From an uncultured Lachnospiraceae bacterium (GTDB lineage: Bacteria; Bacillota; Clostridia; Lachnospirales; Lachnospiraceae), in NCBI GenBank assembly GCA_947166015.1, contig CAMVCQ010000005.1, positions 1-57,663 of the forward strand: 57,663 bases of DNA. Direction: 5' to 3'. Positions within the stretch are counted from its first letter, which is position 1. Each line of letters opens with the position of its first letter. The notes under the pieces were generated by a model. That model made no database searches. It had not been told where the DNA came from and was given only the letters and a program-made list of their open reading frames with translations. A program made the position numbers and the translations under genes. Of this stretch, positions 35,534-45,953 are shown piece by piece.

Positions 35534-37123
35534 TCATGACATTCCGAAAAGTCCCATTACCGAACTGCTCTGCTGCTGGAGTTTAGCCATTGCCGTCTCC
35601 ATAGCTGCAAACTTTTTGTAATAAGCCGTTTCAATATCTGCCATTTTGTCATCCCAGGCTTTGAGATCTTTTTTGTATGACTCAAGTTCTTTGTCCATCT
35701 GTTTGTCATTGTAGAAGGTAAGAGCATTGCTGTACTCAGTACCCCTCATCTTGTCAAACATTGTCTTTCTGAGATTCTCGAAAATATTCGTCAAAGCCGT
35801 CACGGCTTCTTCAGGATTCTCAGTAAGAGCTTTTTTAAGCTTATCATTTTCTGCTGAGTATACATCATCATCCGGATCTCCATATATATGAAGTAGTCCG
35901 CCCTCACGATAGTTAGTTGACGTCATGATACCAAACGACGAAAGTGTATAGCTGTTTCCGTTAACTGTCGTCGATGTCATAAGCGCCGATCTCATAGATG
36001 ATGTAATGCCTGCAAGAGTTGAATCTCTCCTGAGAAGGGAATCCTTGATCTTTTTCTCCCACTCCTCAACCTCATCATCAGACATAGCTCTTTTTTCCTC
36101 GGAAGTGAGCGGCTCATATCCCTTGGATGAATCAGCACTGTACAATTTCTGCATTTCTTTCATTACATCATTGTACTCTTTCAATGCCTTTTTGACACTG
36201 TCATAAACAGCATCTATGTCGTTGCTGACTGAGAAAGTTACAGGCTGGTTTTCCAAAGTTTTTGATGTCAGGCTGATATTGAGTCCATTTGCTCTAACTG
36301 TCGATGACGAAGATGTAAGCTCTGCTCCGTTAAGGATTATCTTGGAATCTTTTGCCGCTACAAGAGCCATCTTTGTATCAGGATCCGTATATGTTTCCTG
36401 ATCGATAGTTTTTCCGTTTACCTTGTAGGAGACATTTCCATCACTGTCTTTGCCGGCCTCTACACTTTTCAGTCCCAAATAGCTGAGCGCCGTTCCATTT
36501 AATGCATTTCCGTCAGCATCGCTGTCTGTGATAGAAAACGCATTTGCCTCGCCTGTTTCCGCACTGCTGAAGAAAAACTTCTTTTGTGTGGTATCATAGT
36601 TTGCATTGATCCCAACGGATCTTGCGGTTTTCAAAAACGCATTAACATCTGTTGACTCACCAATCTCAAGTGTTGCTGATTTTGAACCGTTTGTGAAGGT
36701 GATCTTTTTGCCGACCATATCGTTGAGCTCGTCACCCTCGGTACCGATTTTTGCAAGCACCTGACTTGTAGATCCGATAGATGTCTTTCCACTTGTCAAA
36801 AACTGCGCGGAAGCTATCTGCTTAACTTCCATTGTGTAGTTTCCTACAACCGCACTTGTATCTGCTGTGATACTTGCCTTTGTATTGTCCGACAAAGTAG
36901 CCTTTTTCACATTGTAGGTTGAAGGAAGACGAAGCTTGCTGACCGAGCCGTTGTAGAGTGTAGTAAGTTTTTTGTTCAGATCACTCCAAGCTTCTTTTTT
37001 CCACTCAAGCTTAGTCTTTGCTCCGGTCATTTTTTTCTTTTTGAGGCTCTGAGCGCTCATAAGCTGTCCAACCAAAGCCTCTGTGTCCATACCGGTCGCA
37101 AGACCGCTAAGTCTCATAGGCAT
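35534..37123 (-). CDS. fliD: Flagellar cap protein FliD
   Basis: MRLSGLATGMDTEALVGQLM N-terminus; downstream of flaG. Confidence 0.95.
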   Translation of the reverse strand: MPMRLSGLATGMDTEALVGQLMSAQSLKKKKMTGAKTKLEWKKEAWSDLNKKLTTLYNGSVSKLRLPSTYNVKKATLSDNTKASITADTSAVVGNYTMEVKQIASAQFLTSGKTSIGSTSQVLAKIGTEGDELNDMVGKKITFTNGSKSATLEIGESTDVNAFLKTARSVGINANYDTTQKKFFFSSAETGEANAFSITDSDADGNALNGTALSYLGLKSVEAGKDSDGNVSYKVNGKTIDQETYTDPDTKMALVAAKDSKIILNGAELTSSSSTVRANGLNISLTSKTLENQPVTFSVSNDIDAVYDSVKKALKEYNDVMKEMQKLYSADSSKGYEPLTSEEKRAMSDDEVEEWEKKIKDSLLRRDSTLAGITSSMRSALMTSTTVNGNSYTLSSFGIMTSTNYREGGLLHIYGDPDDDVYSAENDKLKKALTENPEEAVTALTNIFENLRKTMFDKMRGTEYSNALTFYNDKQMDKELESYKKDLKAWDDKMADIETAYYKKFAAMETAMAKLQQQSSSVMGLFGMS

Positions 37124-37135
37124 ACGCTCACCTCC

Positions 37136-37570
37136 TTATCGTTTCTCGTCAACAAGGATACCTGCCATCTCCCACATCTTCTGAAGCATATCAAGAGACT
37201 TCTCCGGTGGGATCTCACGGATAACCTTATCTGTGTTTTTGTCGATAACCTTGATGGATACGCGATTGGTCTCCTTGTGATACGAGTACTCGCATCTGGT
37301 TTGCTCCATAGACCTGTTCGCTCTACTTGCAGCTTCCTTGATCGATGCCTCGGAAGCCATTCTCTCGCGCTCTTTTTTCCCGGGGTCCTCATTTTTGTCC
37401 TCACCGGCTTTTGCATCGCCTTTTGACGTCACAGCCTGTGCGGTCGCAGTTTTGACCCCATCAGTTGGCGCGAAACTCTCTCCCTCATAGGAATACTGCT
37501 GCGGCTGATAGCGCAGAGCCTCCTTGGTTGAGGAATCTGAGTTGACACTGTTGATTGCTTCTACATCCAT
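37136..37570 (-). CDS. flaG: FlaG family protein
   Basis: C-terminal YSYHKETNRVSIKVIDKNTDKVIREIPPEKSLDMLQKMWEMAGILVDEKR. Confidence 0.9.
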   Translation of the reverse strand: MDVEAINSVNSDSSTKEALRYQPQQYSYEGESFAPTDGVKTATAQAVTSKGDAKAGEDKNEDPGKKERERMASEASIKEAASRANRSMEQTRCEYSYHKETNRVSIKVIDKNTDKVIREIPPEKSLDMLQKMWEMAGILVDEKR

Positions 37571-37735
37571 ATCTGACACCTCCATGTGTGGCATGCCCCC
37601 TCTGACCGACCTCCATGTCCGAGAGCACATAGTTAATAAAAAATACTATAGTCACGATGAAGCTTTGGTATCTGACCGCCGCTATCATTACCTCAAACGC
37701 ACAATAGCGAAGCCGAATTCCATAGACTTCATCTT

Positions 37736-37767
37736 TTATATCGACATAAACAACAAATACTTAACCC
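37736..37767 (-). promoter_or_regulatory. Sigma-28-like promoter of the flaG-fliD-fliS operon
   Basis: GGGTTAAG-N16-CGATATAA. Confidence 0.65.
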
Positions 37768-37800
37768 TAAATCAAATTTTTTTCAAACTTTTTTCAAAAA

Positions 37801-38019
37801 TTATCCGATCAGGCTCTCAAGCGCCTTTGGATCTTTGATATCCGCTGCCGTAGCATTGGCATCCTGTATCTGTTTGTATATCTCCTGACGGTAGATGGGG
37901 ATTGACTTAGGAGCATTGATCCCAAGCTTTACCTGATCGCCCTTTACCTCAAGAACAGTTACCTCGACATTATCATTGATAATGATCGATTCATTTATTT
38001 TTCTTGCAAGTGCTAACAT
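37801..38019 (-). CDS. csrA: Carbon storage regulator CsrA
   Basis: [48 protein letters not shown]. Confidence 0.97.
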   Translation of the reverse strand: MLALARKINESIIINDNVEVTVLEVKGDQVKLGINAPKSIPIYRQEIYKQIQDANATAADIKDPKALESLIG

Positions 38020-38045
38020 TTGTTTCCCTCCATTCCACCACTTCT

Positions 38046-38501
38046 TCAGTTCTCTTCCTTCTTTGACTTGAAGAGCTCATATACCATAAACTTAACCTCA
38101 TAGTCATCGTTTTCCGCGATAAGCTGCGCGCCCTTGCGAGAATCTGCATTTATAATGATAGGCGCTTTTAGGTTTACGCTCATTTTTGTTATATCCTCAG
38201 GCACCGTCATCGTAAGCAATATCACGAGATTCTCCTCTGTAAGCTCACCGATGTTTGTCAAAAGCTCATCCTCAACGACGGGATTGTACTGTTCCTTCAC
38301 AAGCCATGGTTTGATAACAGGCAAAGCAAGCGAAGGTTCGTCACAGCTCTGAAGCCATGAAATATTGTTGTCTTCTTTTTCCTCATCATAGAGAATAGTA
38401 TACTTTTTGTACTGCTCCAATCCGATAAGTCCACGCTCCAGCGTGATTATCTTCTCTTCAGGAAGATCGATCTCACCAAAAAACTTTGTCTGTACCTTCA
38501 T
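38046..38501 (-). CDS. fliW: Flagellar assembly factor FliW
   Basis: [33 protein letters not shown]; adjacent to csrA. Confidence 0.95.
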   Translation of the reverse strand: MKVQTKFFGEIDLPEEKIITLERGLIGLEQYKKYTILYDEEKEDNNISWLQSCDEPSLALPVIKPWLVKEQYNPVVEDELLTNIGELTEENLVILLTMTVPEDITKMSVNLKAPIIINADSRKGAQLIAENDDYEVKFMVYELFKSKKEEN

Positions 38502-38592
38502 GTATTCCTCCGTTCCCGGGTGCAATAGCACCTCTTGTATTTATTTTTTCCAAAACATTATATCACATTTTTTTGCAAAAACCAACTATAAA

Positions 38593-40209
38593 TTATATGA
38601 AATCAAGCAATGATTGTCCGAGGACTTTTGATGTCGCATTCAGCGTTGCCTGATAGAGAAGATTGCTCTCGGTGAAGTTGATATATGCCTCTCCGATATC
38701 TGCATCCTCGTTGTCTGATTTTGCCTGATTTGTATCGAGCTCGAGCTCATCAATTTTGTTTCTTGTCATCACCATACGGTTGTAGCGTGAACCGTGATCT
38801 GCCAGCGCGACATTTATCTTGTCCTTCGCGCCCTGTATAGTCGTTATCATAGCACCAAGCGACTTTACAAGTACTGATTTCTGCAGATCCATCTGCGTCT
38901 GAAGCTGGGTTTTGAGCTCAGTCAGGTTGGCGATCTTGTCACCATCAGTTCCCTCATCGAGATCGGCTATTCTTTTTTCAACCTCGCTCATCCTCGCTTC
39001 TATCACATCAAGCTCGTTGCAGGAATTTTTGATATCCTGTATGCTTCTGCCCACTATGGTTCCGACAGCCTTGTAGCCTTCGGTGTTTACCTGTATAGTC
39101 TGACTGAAGTTGATCTGATACTGTATGTTTTGATCACGTGGGGTGAAGTTGTTGAATAATTCACCATCCTCCAGGTTGTCAGGGTTTTTGTTGTATACCC
39201 ATGATTTACCGTTAGATGTATCCTCAGCCTCGCACACGAAATAATGCTCCGGGCGGATTTCATTTTTTTCAAATGTTTTTTTCTGATACGATACAGACAG
39301 ATCCGAGCCTCCGCGGATAGTATCATATATGCTGTCGCCGAATACGAGCTCTCCTGTCTCCGGTACCAGATATACTTCGTTTTCATCCGGCTTGAGGTGG
39401 TCATTGTACTTCTCATCACTTGCTACTTTTTTGATAGTGACCTTCTTTACAAATTCAACTCCGTTTTTATCCTTGAAAGTGATAAACGGTCCGTTGATAG
39501 ATGTTGCGCTTCCGGTAGAGCCATCACCCTCCTTGGTTTGTACCGCAGGATTAAACGTCGTCGTCATCGAAGCATCTTTATCTACTATATCCTGATACGA
39601 TATAAGTATCCTGTTTGTATTCAAAAACTTTGATGCCTCGTTTGCGTACTCCTGAGCAGTCTTTGTATCACCGATCTCGGCTCTTCCGTATACATAATCA
39701 TACTGTCTGATGTCCTTGACCTCAAGCTGCTCGTGGATCGTATACAGGACATTATCCTGAGATTTATCAAAAAGCATCGGTGTGTCAGTACGAAATCCCG
39801 TAAAAATGTACCTTCCGGCGTAATCAGCATTCATATCCTGCTCATATATATACTGCGCATACTGATCGAGCTGTTTTGTTATGTCAGCACGGTCTTTGGC
39901 ATTAACTGTTCCTGTCGCCGCCTGGTTGACATACTGAACCATGTTGTCAAGAACGGCATCAACATCCTTGATCGCAGTTTCCGTCGCATCCATCCAGGAT
40001 GTCGCATCGTCGATATTTCTCTGGAACTGCTCGATCTCAACCAGGGTTGTACGGTACTTGAGCGCCCTTACTGCTATAGTAGGGTCATCTGACGGTCTCT
40101 GTATCTTTTTTTGCGTATTGTACTGCTGCAGATATTTATCGTATGATACTTTGTTCTTCTGCATATTCAGCATCGAGTTTGTACGCATCATTCCGTTTGT
40201 AACTCTCAT
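38593..40209 (-). CDS. flgL: Flagellar hook-filament junction protein FlgL
   Basis: MRVTNGMMRTNSMLNMQKNKVSYDKYLQQYNTQKKIQRPSDDPTIAVRAL. Confidence 0.93.
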   Translation of the reverse strand: MRVTNGMMRTNSMLNMQKNKVSYDKYLQQYNTQKKIQRPSDDPTIAVRALKYRTTLVEIEQFQRNIDDATSWMDATETAIKDVDAVLDNMVQYVNQAATGTVNAKDRADITKQLDQYAQYIYEQDMNADYAGRYIFTGFRTDTPMLFDKSQDNVLYTIHEQLEVKDIRQYDYVYGRAEIGDTKTAQEYANEASKFLNTNRILISYQDIVDKDASMTTTFNPAVQTKEGDGSTGSATSINGPFITFKDKNGVEFVKKVTIKKVASDEKYNDHLKPDENEVYLVPETGELVFGDSIYDTIRGGSDLSVSYQKKTFEKNEIRPEHYFVCEAEDTSNGKSWVYNKNPDNLEDGELFNNFTPRDQNIQYQINFSQTIQVNTEGYKAVGTIVGRSIQDIKNSCNELDVIEARMSEVEKRIADLDEGTDGDKIANLTELKTQLQTQMDLQKSVLVKSLGAMITTIQGAKDKINVALADHGSRYNRMVMTRNKIDELELDTNQAKSDNEDADIGEAYINFTESNLLYQATLNATSKVLGQSLLDFI

Positions 40210-40241
40210 AGACTGTATCCTCCTCGCCGTATTGCGAAATA

Positions 40242-42155
40242 TTATACTGCAGTTCCGTTGATCAGCTTGTCAAGTACCTCATTCATAACCGACAATACTT
40301 TGTACTGATTCATCAGCATCTGCTGGAACACCATCAGGTCCTCGGCCTCTTCATCCTCATCAACTCCCGACACGGACTGCCTGTTCTGATCTATCGAAAG
40401 AAGCAGATTTTCCTGACTTTTTGATAGTCTCTCAGCTCTGGATGCCTCAACGCCCATCGATGAAGCAAGTGCCTGGATAAATGAGTCAGGCGCACCGTGA
40501 AGGAACATTGATGAGTCATCTTTAAGCTCAGACAGCTTTTGAACATTTTCCCAGTTGTCGTTACCGACAGAGGTTACATTTCCGAACTCATCCTTGATAA
40601 CTGCTTTCGCTGCAAGCTTCTTTCCGTCAGCTATCATCGCATCCGAAACATTGAAGTTTGCTGCAGTCATATAATAATACGTTCCCTTATTCGGATCTCC
40701 GATAGCATCTGTATTAAAAAGCTTTGCATCTTCATTCATCACATAATCTCTACCCTGTGTAGGTGTTTTTGCCGTGAAGAAATCAATTCCGAATTCATTG
40801 TACAGATCATGTCCGCTGTTTTGTATCCTGTTGAATTCTTTTGAAAATGTCCTGACAAACTCGTTTAGCTGAGCAAAGTAATACGGTATACCTCTGGTAG
40901 GAACCTCCTCGCCAACCGCTATTGTAGCACCGGAGTTAAAAGCATTTTCTATATTTTTGTCATTTTGGATGTCTACTCCCGGCGGCATAACGAATGTATA
41001 CTGCGGCTCATCGCCCGGATTCGTTGGTTGTTGAAAAGAAAACGACTCGTATTTATATGTAACTCCGTTTATGACTATTTCACCATCATGCGTCGGGATA
41101 TTCAGAAGGCATTCATCGTCAATGAAATTTGCTGTCTTGTCATCCCCGGCCGGACTAATTGTTATCGAGTTAGCGGTTCTATCCGCTATTTTTCCTTCAA
41201 GCGTTGTAGAATTGTTTCCGTCTCTCATCTCAAACAGCGCCTGAAGCTTACCGCCAAGGCTTCTTGAATGCTCGAGGAAATCAGTTCCGTCAGCCCATGA
41301 AAGCATATATAAGCCTTTCATATCACAAATATTTGTATAGGTGTCTTTTTGTGTATAAACGATTTCGTTTACATTGTAACCATCAACCAACGTATTGCCA
41401 TTAAGGTATATGTAAAACTGTGTATCCACAGCGAGCTCTTCGGTTTGGCGGCCACTTTGCTTTTCTATGGTTCCTTTTTTCTCAAGTGTCTCAACCTTTG
41501 CATACTGAGAGAGCTCATCAACCAAAAGGCTTCTCTGGTCACGCAGATCATTTGCCATGTTTCCGTAGGACTCTATCACATTGATCTGTCTGTTCAGTGA
41601 GGTTATTTTCTTCGCAATGGCATTTATCTGATCAACCGTTGTTTTGATCTCAACATTTGCCTCGTCCTGCAGCTGCTGAAGGTTTTTGCCCATGTTTTTG
41701 ACATACTCAGCCATTGTCTGAGCCCTTGTGATAGCTTCTGTCCTGATCGTGAGGTTGTTGGGATTTCCCACCAGATTCGAAAGACTTGAATAAAAATCAT
41801 CGAACGCATCCATTATCCTGGATTTATCATCGCTGGTCACTGTTCCGCAGATGAGATCCTGAAGACTGTTCAGATAGTATTTGTCTGTTTCGTATTTGCT
41901 GAAGGCTGACTGTGTCGCGATGAATTTATTGTCATAATACTCGTTTCTCTCGCGTGTCACATCCACCACTCCGACGCCGAAGCCCTGCACTGTTGCTGAG
42001 CTTTTGTTCGCAACGAGTGCCTCGTAGTTGGCTGTCTGTCGGCTGTAGCCTTTGGTTTCGATGTTTGCTATATTGTGCGCAGTAGTCTGGATCGCTGCGT
42101 TGTAGGTCATCATTCCTGTTTTTGAAATCTCCATAGAACCAAATGTTGATGGCAT
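40242..42155 (-). CDS. flgK: Flagellar hook-associated protein FlgK, paralogue 2
   Basis: MPSTFGSMEISKTGMMTYNAAIQTTAHNIANIETKGYSRQ; start reassigned to 42155 (AAGGAGG upstream). Confidence 0.9.
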   Translation of the reverse strand: MPSTFGSMEISKTGMMTYNAAIQTTAHNIANIETKGYSRQTANYEALVANKSSATVQGFGVGVVDVTRERNEYYDNKFIATQSAFSKYETDKYYLNSLQDLICGTVTSDDKSRIMDAFDDFYSSLSNLVGNPNNLTIRTEAITRAQTMAEYVKNMGKNLQQLQDEANVEIKTTVDQINAIAKKITSLNRQINVIESYGNMANDLRDQRSLLVDELSQYAKVETLEKKGTIEKQSGRQTEELAVDTQFYIYLNGNTLVDGYNVNEIVYTQKDTYTNICDMKGLYMLSWADGTDFLEHSRSLGGKLQALFEMRDGNNSTTLEGKIADRTANSITISPAGDDKTANFIDDECLLNIPTHDGEIVINGVTYKYESFSFQQPTNPGDEPQYTFVMPPGVDIQNDKNIENAFNSGATIAVGEEVPTRGIPYYFAQLNEFVRTFSKEFNRIQNSGHDLYNEFGIDFFTAKTPTQGRDYVMNEDAKLFNTDAIGDPNKGTYYYMTAANFNVSDAMIADGKKLAAKAVIKDEFGNVTSVGNDNWENVQKLSELKDDSSMFLHGAPDSFIQALASSMGVEASRAERLSKSQENLLLSIDQNRQSVSGVDEDEEAEDLMVFQQMLMNQYKVLSVMNEVLDKLINGTAV

Positions 42156-42239
42156 AGGCGATTCCTCCTTTTCATAACTTATATCATAGTTATCGGCTGT
42201 TTTTGGTGTGTTCAACACCCCTAATCGGGGATTTATCAC

Positions 42240-42570
42240 AAAAATGATAATATAGTAGCAATAATTGCAATGAGTTTGAGTGTGAAAAATCCAACGCAAC
42301 TCTATGGAACCGCTTTCCTCTGAACTAACTGCTAACTACGACTAAGAGCGTGAGATATTCACGGCACGATTTGTTCTTATCTCACGCTCTAAGTCTTCGT
42401 AAGCAGTGGATTTCATCGGGCGGTCCCGAATCGTTGCTTATGGAAGTTTCACACTCAAACTCCCATCCAATGATCAGTCGCCATAATAATCATTTTCAAG
42501 TAACTGATATCGATTTTGTGTTAACTGCTTTTGTACGAGGTCAGCTAGTTAACCAAAATCGATTTAGATA
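42240..42570 (-). ncRNA. Candidate large structured RNA between the flgK paralogues
   Basis: No convincing ORF. Perfect 16-bp arm pair 42272-42287/42447-42462 encloses a 12-bp pair 42345-42356/42379-42390 plus extensions; second stem 42509-42526/42547-42563 with one bulge. Confidence 0.5.
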
Positions 42571-42631
42571 CTTCTAAATAATCATTTTTATGTATGATTG
42601 TCCCGATGGGAGCTTGGTTGAAAACAACCAA

Positions 42632-42658
42632 AGAAAACACCGATGATCGGTGTTTTCT
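42632..42658 (-). terminator. Hairpin terminator downstream of flgK paralogue 1
   Basis: AGAAAACACCGA-TCA-TCGGTGTTTTCT (12-bp stem). Confidence 0.65.
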
Positions 42659-42677
42659 GTTATGTGTAAAGGTTCCA

Positions 42678-44735
42678 TCAGCCGCCCAGGCGGGTGATGA
42701 GGTGCTCGAGCATCTCGTCTACAACGGTTATGTAGCGGGATGATGCATCGTAGCAGCGCTGGAATTTGATCAGGTCTGAGAGCTCTTCGTCAGAGGATAC
42801 TCCCATCACGTCCTGGCGCTCATCGTCGATCGAGTGCACCGTCAGTTCCTGATTGTCAACGATACCGTTCCAGACATTGGCTACCGTTGCTATATTGCCG
42901 ATGATTCCGGCGTAATAATGCGTAACATCGTACTCTGTCTGTGAATTCGGATCAAGTGTTCCAAGTGTATTGTCAAAGTTTTTGATCACCTGAAGCACTG
43001 CCTCATTTGAGTAGCCTCCTGCCTGAGGGCTTTTCTCATTAAACATCGTAGGTATTTTTGACGCATCTTTTTCCACTTCAGGATTTATCATCAACTGCCC
43101 TGTTGTGTACAGACTCTTTGACCAGTTTTCCTTCTGATCCTCCCAGATATCTTTCTCAGCTGCTGTCATATCAGCTTCTTTTTTGGTGACGCGCTCGCCG
43201 TTTACAAGCCATGTTTTGTAGACCACATCCGTACCACCCTCATGTCTTGTCTCAGCCGTCGGTGCTTCGGTAACTTCGTCATTGTATATCCAGACGGGGT
43301 ATTCGTTTCCGTCTGTACCGATATATGTTCTGTCTGTTTTTACAAATCTATCCATACCGCGGCGCTTAAATATCTCCTCGCCGGCGGTTCCATCCTTGTC
43401 ATCTCCTATATATGCGTGCTCATAATCAAATATCTTCACAGGATTCCCGGCTGCGTCGACAATATCATTATTGTATTTGTCTTTCATCGGTGTTCCTTCA
43501 GCCGTTCCATCCGAAGTCGCATACATCACGGGACTCAATGTATCATTTATCATAGTCACGATGCCATGCACGAGTGTGTCTATCTGCACCTGCATAGTCA
43601 TAACTATCGAAGGATCAATGTATGAATTGTAATCCTCCAGTCTCTGATTGTAATCTCTTGAAGCGATATTGTATGCCTGTATAGCTTTATCTTGAGTTTC
43701 GTATTTACTTCCGACTTGTGCGGCGAAATCAGCGAGGACAGGCTTGTCTCCGACATTGTTGTCAGTGTACTTCGCAGCATGGCCGCCTCTTGCTACCATA
43801 AGTCCACGGAGGCTTCCTATATCTGTTCTTTTTGTCGAGTCATATACAAGTGTGTCGTCTGCGAAAAAGTCTCCGCCGTTTTCCCACTTGACCTTGAGAA
43901 GCATCGAACCTGCATTTCTGTTTCTCGGGTCATCAACCGGGTACAGCTGCCCGTTTTCATCGTACTTTCCGATAGGCACAGTAGTGAGTCTGTACTGATT
44001 TGTCGTATCGAGAAGGAACTGTCCCTGAGTGTAAATGGTTATAGTTCCGTCTTTTTCTTCGTTTGTCTCAAAATCAATGATCTTGCTCAGGTCATCGAGA
44101 AGCTTGTTTCTCTGATCGCGGTAATCGTTTGCTGATTCACCGGTAGCTTCGTATTTTTGTATTTTTTTGTTTAATTCTTTGATGTTGTATACGATATCAT
44201 TTATCTGCTCAACTTCCTGTTTGATCTCCGTATCAAGAGATGTCTGGTAGTTGTCAAGTTCGTCTTTTAGTACCTTTGCTCTTTCCACAAACTGAGTCGC
44301 GATAGATACAACCTGATCCTTGTATACGATATTACTCGGATCGGCAGCAAGTGAAGAGATAGCCTCTTTGAGTTCGGTTATCGCAGTCTGGAACTGCTCA
44401 CCGTTCAGCTCTCCGACCATATCCTCTATCTCGATGGCTGTCTCTCTGTTTTTGTCGTAGAACCCGAGCCTTCCGCTCTGCATACGGTACTGATAATCGA
44501 GAAATTCATTTCTGATCTGGCGTGTCTGCTGGATAACGGTTCCTTTTCCGGTCATCATCACATTGTCATGCATACCCATTGACTTAACATAAAAAGCATC
44601 CGAAAGCAGCACCTGCTGTCTTACATAACCTTTTGTCTGTGCATTTGCAAGGTTATGTGACGTCGTGTTCAGCGACGTCTGAGCTGAGTGCAACCCGGAT
44701 ACTCCGGTATAAAAGCTTGTCATCAGGTTTGCCAT
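42678..44735 (-). CDS. flgK: Flagellar hook-associated protein FlgK, paralogue 1
   Basis: FYTGVSGLHSAQTSLNTTSHNLANAQTKGYVRQQV; C-terminal YDASSRYITVVDEMLEHLI. Confidence 0.93.
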   Translation of the reverse strand: MANLMTSFYTGVSGLHSAQTSLNTTSHNLANAQTKGYVRQQVLLSDAFYVKSMGMHDNVMMTGKGTVIQQTRQIRNEFLDYQYRMQSGRLGFYDKNRETAIEIEDMVGELNGEQFQTAITELKEAISSLAADPSNIVYKDQVVSIATQFVERAKVLKDELDNYQTSLDTEIKQEVEQINDIVYNIKELNKKIQKYEATGESANDYRDQRNKLLDDLSKIIDFETNEEKDGTITIYTQGQFLLDTTNQYRLTTVPIGKYDENGQLYPVDDPRNRNAGSMLLKVKWENGGDFFADDTLVYDSTKRTDIGSLRGLMVARGGHAAKYTDNNVGDKPVLADFAAQVGSKYETQDKAIQAYNIASRDYNQRLEDYNSYIDPSIVMTMQVQIDTLVHGIVTMINDTLSPVMYATSDGTAEGTPMKDKYNNDIVDAAGNPVKIFDYEHAYIGDDKDGTAGEEIFKRRGMDRFVKTDRTYIGTDGNEYPVWIYNDEVTEAPTAETRHEGGTDVVYKTWLVNGERVTKKEADMTAAEKDIWEDQKENWSKSLYTTGQLMINPEVEKDASKIPTMFNEKSPQAGGYSNEAVLQVIKNFDNTLGTLDPNSQTEYDVTHYYAGIIGNIATVANVWNGIVDNQELTVHSIDDERQDVMGVSSDEELSDLIKFQRCYDASSRYITVVDEMLEHLITRLGG

Positions 44736-44823
44736 ACCGCATCCTCCAAAAAAGAAAACACATCAAGTGTATCAACGCAATTTCTCGCGCTTACACCTCC
44801 ATGTGTTTTCGCAAGTTCACAAT

Positions 44824-45339
44824 CTATTGTGTAGCGTCAAATCTCGGTCGGGTCGGTGCCATTCCATCCACTTCGGATGCATTGCTACCGTAATTGCTGC
44901 TTCCCGATGAAACCTGAGCGCTTCTCATCACATTCATATTGAACTCAACCATTTTCATGGATTCTTCCAAGAGTTCTTTGTTTTGTTCATTTACATCACG
45001 CAGTCTTCCGACTGTTTTTTTCAGGCTGTCGTGGATTTTCTGAAGCTTGTCTCTGTCCTTTGGCTGTTTTTTCAGCGAATCCTCTATCTCGTCAAGAGTG
45101 ATGGTTTTTGGATTTTTGCCAAGCACTGTTGCGATGTTTACAGTGATCTCCTCGCGCTTAGCCTCAAGAGCCGTCGTTTTGTCCACCATCTCACGTTCTG
45201 AATCCGTGATCGCCTGCATCTTTTTCAGGTTATTCTCAACGATAGCTCTCGTCTTGTCCTCCTCGATCGGGATCAGCTCCGCATAGAGCTTTTCCTCCGC
45301 GATCAATGTCGCCATCAGTTCTTCCATCAAACTGGCCAC
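44824..45339 (-). CDS. flgN: FlgN family chaperone
   Basis: Helical FlgN-like sequence between flgM and flgK. Confidence 0.8.
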   Translation of the reverse strand: MASLMEELMATLIAEEKLYAELIPIEEDKTRAIVENNLKKMQAITDSEREMVDKTTALEAKREEITVNIATVLGKNPKTITLDEIEDSLKKQPKDRDKLQKIHDSLKKTVGRLRDVNEQNKELLEESMKMVEFNMNVMRSAQVSSGSSNYGSNASEVDGMAPTRPRFDATQ

Positions 45340-45418
45340 AGGATTTCCTCCTTCAATTCACAACACAATCTCCGGCTTCCCGGCAGTCACATTTTTTATA
45401 AAAATGTCCCGATGTGAC

Positions 45419-45691
45419 TTAGCCGAGAAGCTGAGCTGCCATTTTCTCTGCAACAGCGCTGAGAGGAACATTGTAGGTGCCGTTTTCAAGCTGTGCTTTG
45501 ATCTCTTTTACCCTGTCCTCGCGCACCGGCTCTGTACCCTTGGCTGCCTGCTTAGCTACCTGATAAGCATTTCCAAAGTCAGAAATCTCAAGTGCGTCTT
45601 TTGTCTGTCCTGTCTGTGCTGCATACGGAGACCTTCTGGCATTTTTCGGTCCATAGACCTGATTCGTGTAAACCATAGAATCAATTCTCAT
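45419..45691 (-). CDS. flgM: Anti-sigma-28 factor FlgM
   Basis: MRIDSMVYTNQVY...DALEISDFGNAYQVAKQAAKG...REDRVKEIKAQLENGTYNVPLSAVAEKMAAQLLG. Confidence 0.88.
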   Translation of the reverse strand: MRIDSMVYTNQVYGPKNARRSPYAAQTGQTKDALEISDFGNAYQVAKQAAKGTEPVREDRVKEIKAQLENGTYNVPLSAVAEKMAAQLLG

Positions 45692-45789
45692 AATCCTTAC
45701 CTCCGTTCTATCACAAAAGTGCGATTTTTCGCCACTTTTGTCTGGTCTTGGTGATACACATGGGCATATCTTTCCGATGTGTTCACTAT

Positions 45790-45821
45790 ATTTATCGGAC
45801 AAACTTACGCTAAGTTAACCC
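45790..45821 (-). promoter_or_regulatory. Sigma-28-like promoter of flgM
   Basis: GGGTTAAC-N16-CGATAAAT. Confidence 0.6.
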
Positions 45822-45953
45822 CTAAAGTTGTTTTTTTTGATAATTTTTTTCCTCTGATTTCAGGATAACTGCATTCATTCGTTCAACGTTACGCTTATCC
45901 TCTGCATAACCGTATTGCGATTGAAAAATGTCAAGCTCTCGCCGTTCACATGA

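Noticed and set aside
37114-37416. Minus-strand Arg-rich 100-aa ORF overlapping flaG
   Set aside because: Out-of-frame shadow of flaG.
42240-42570. Retron msr-msd or group II intron
   Set aside because: No reverse transcriptase ORF nearby, and no recognisable intron catalytic motif.
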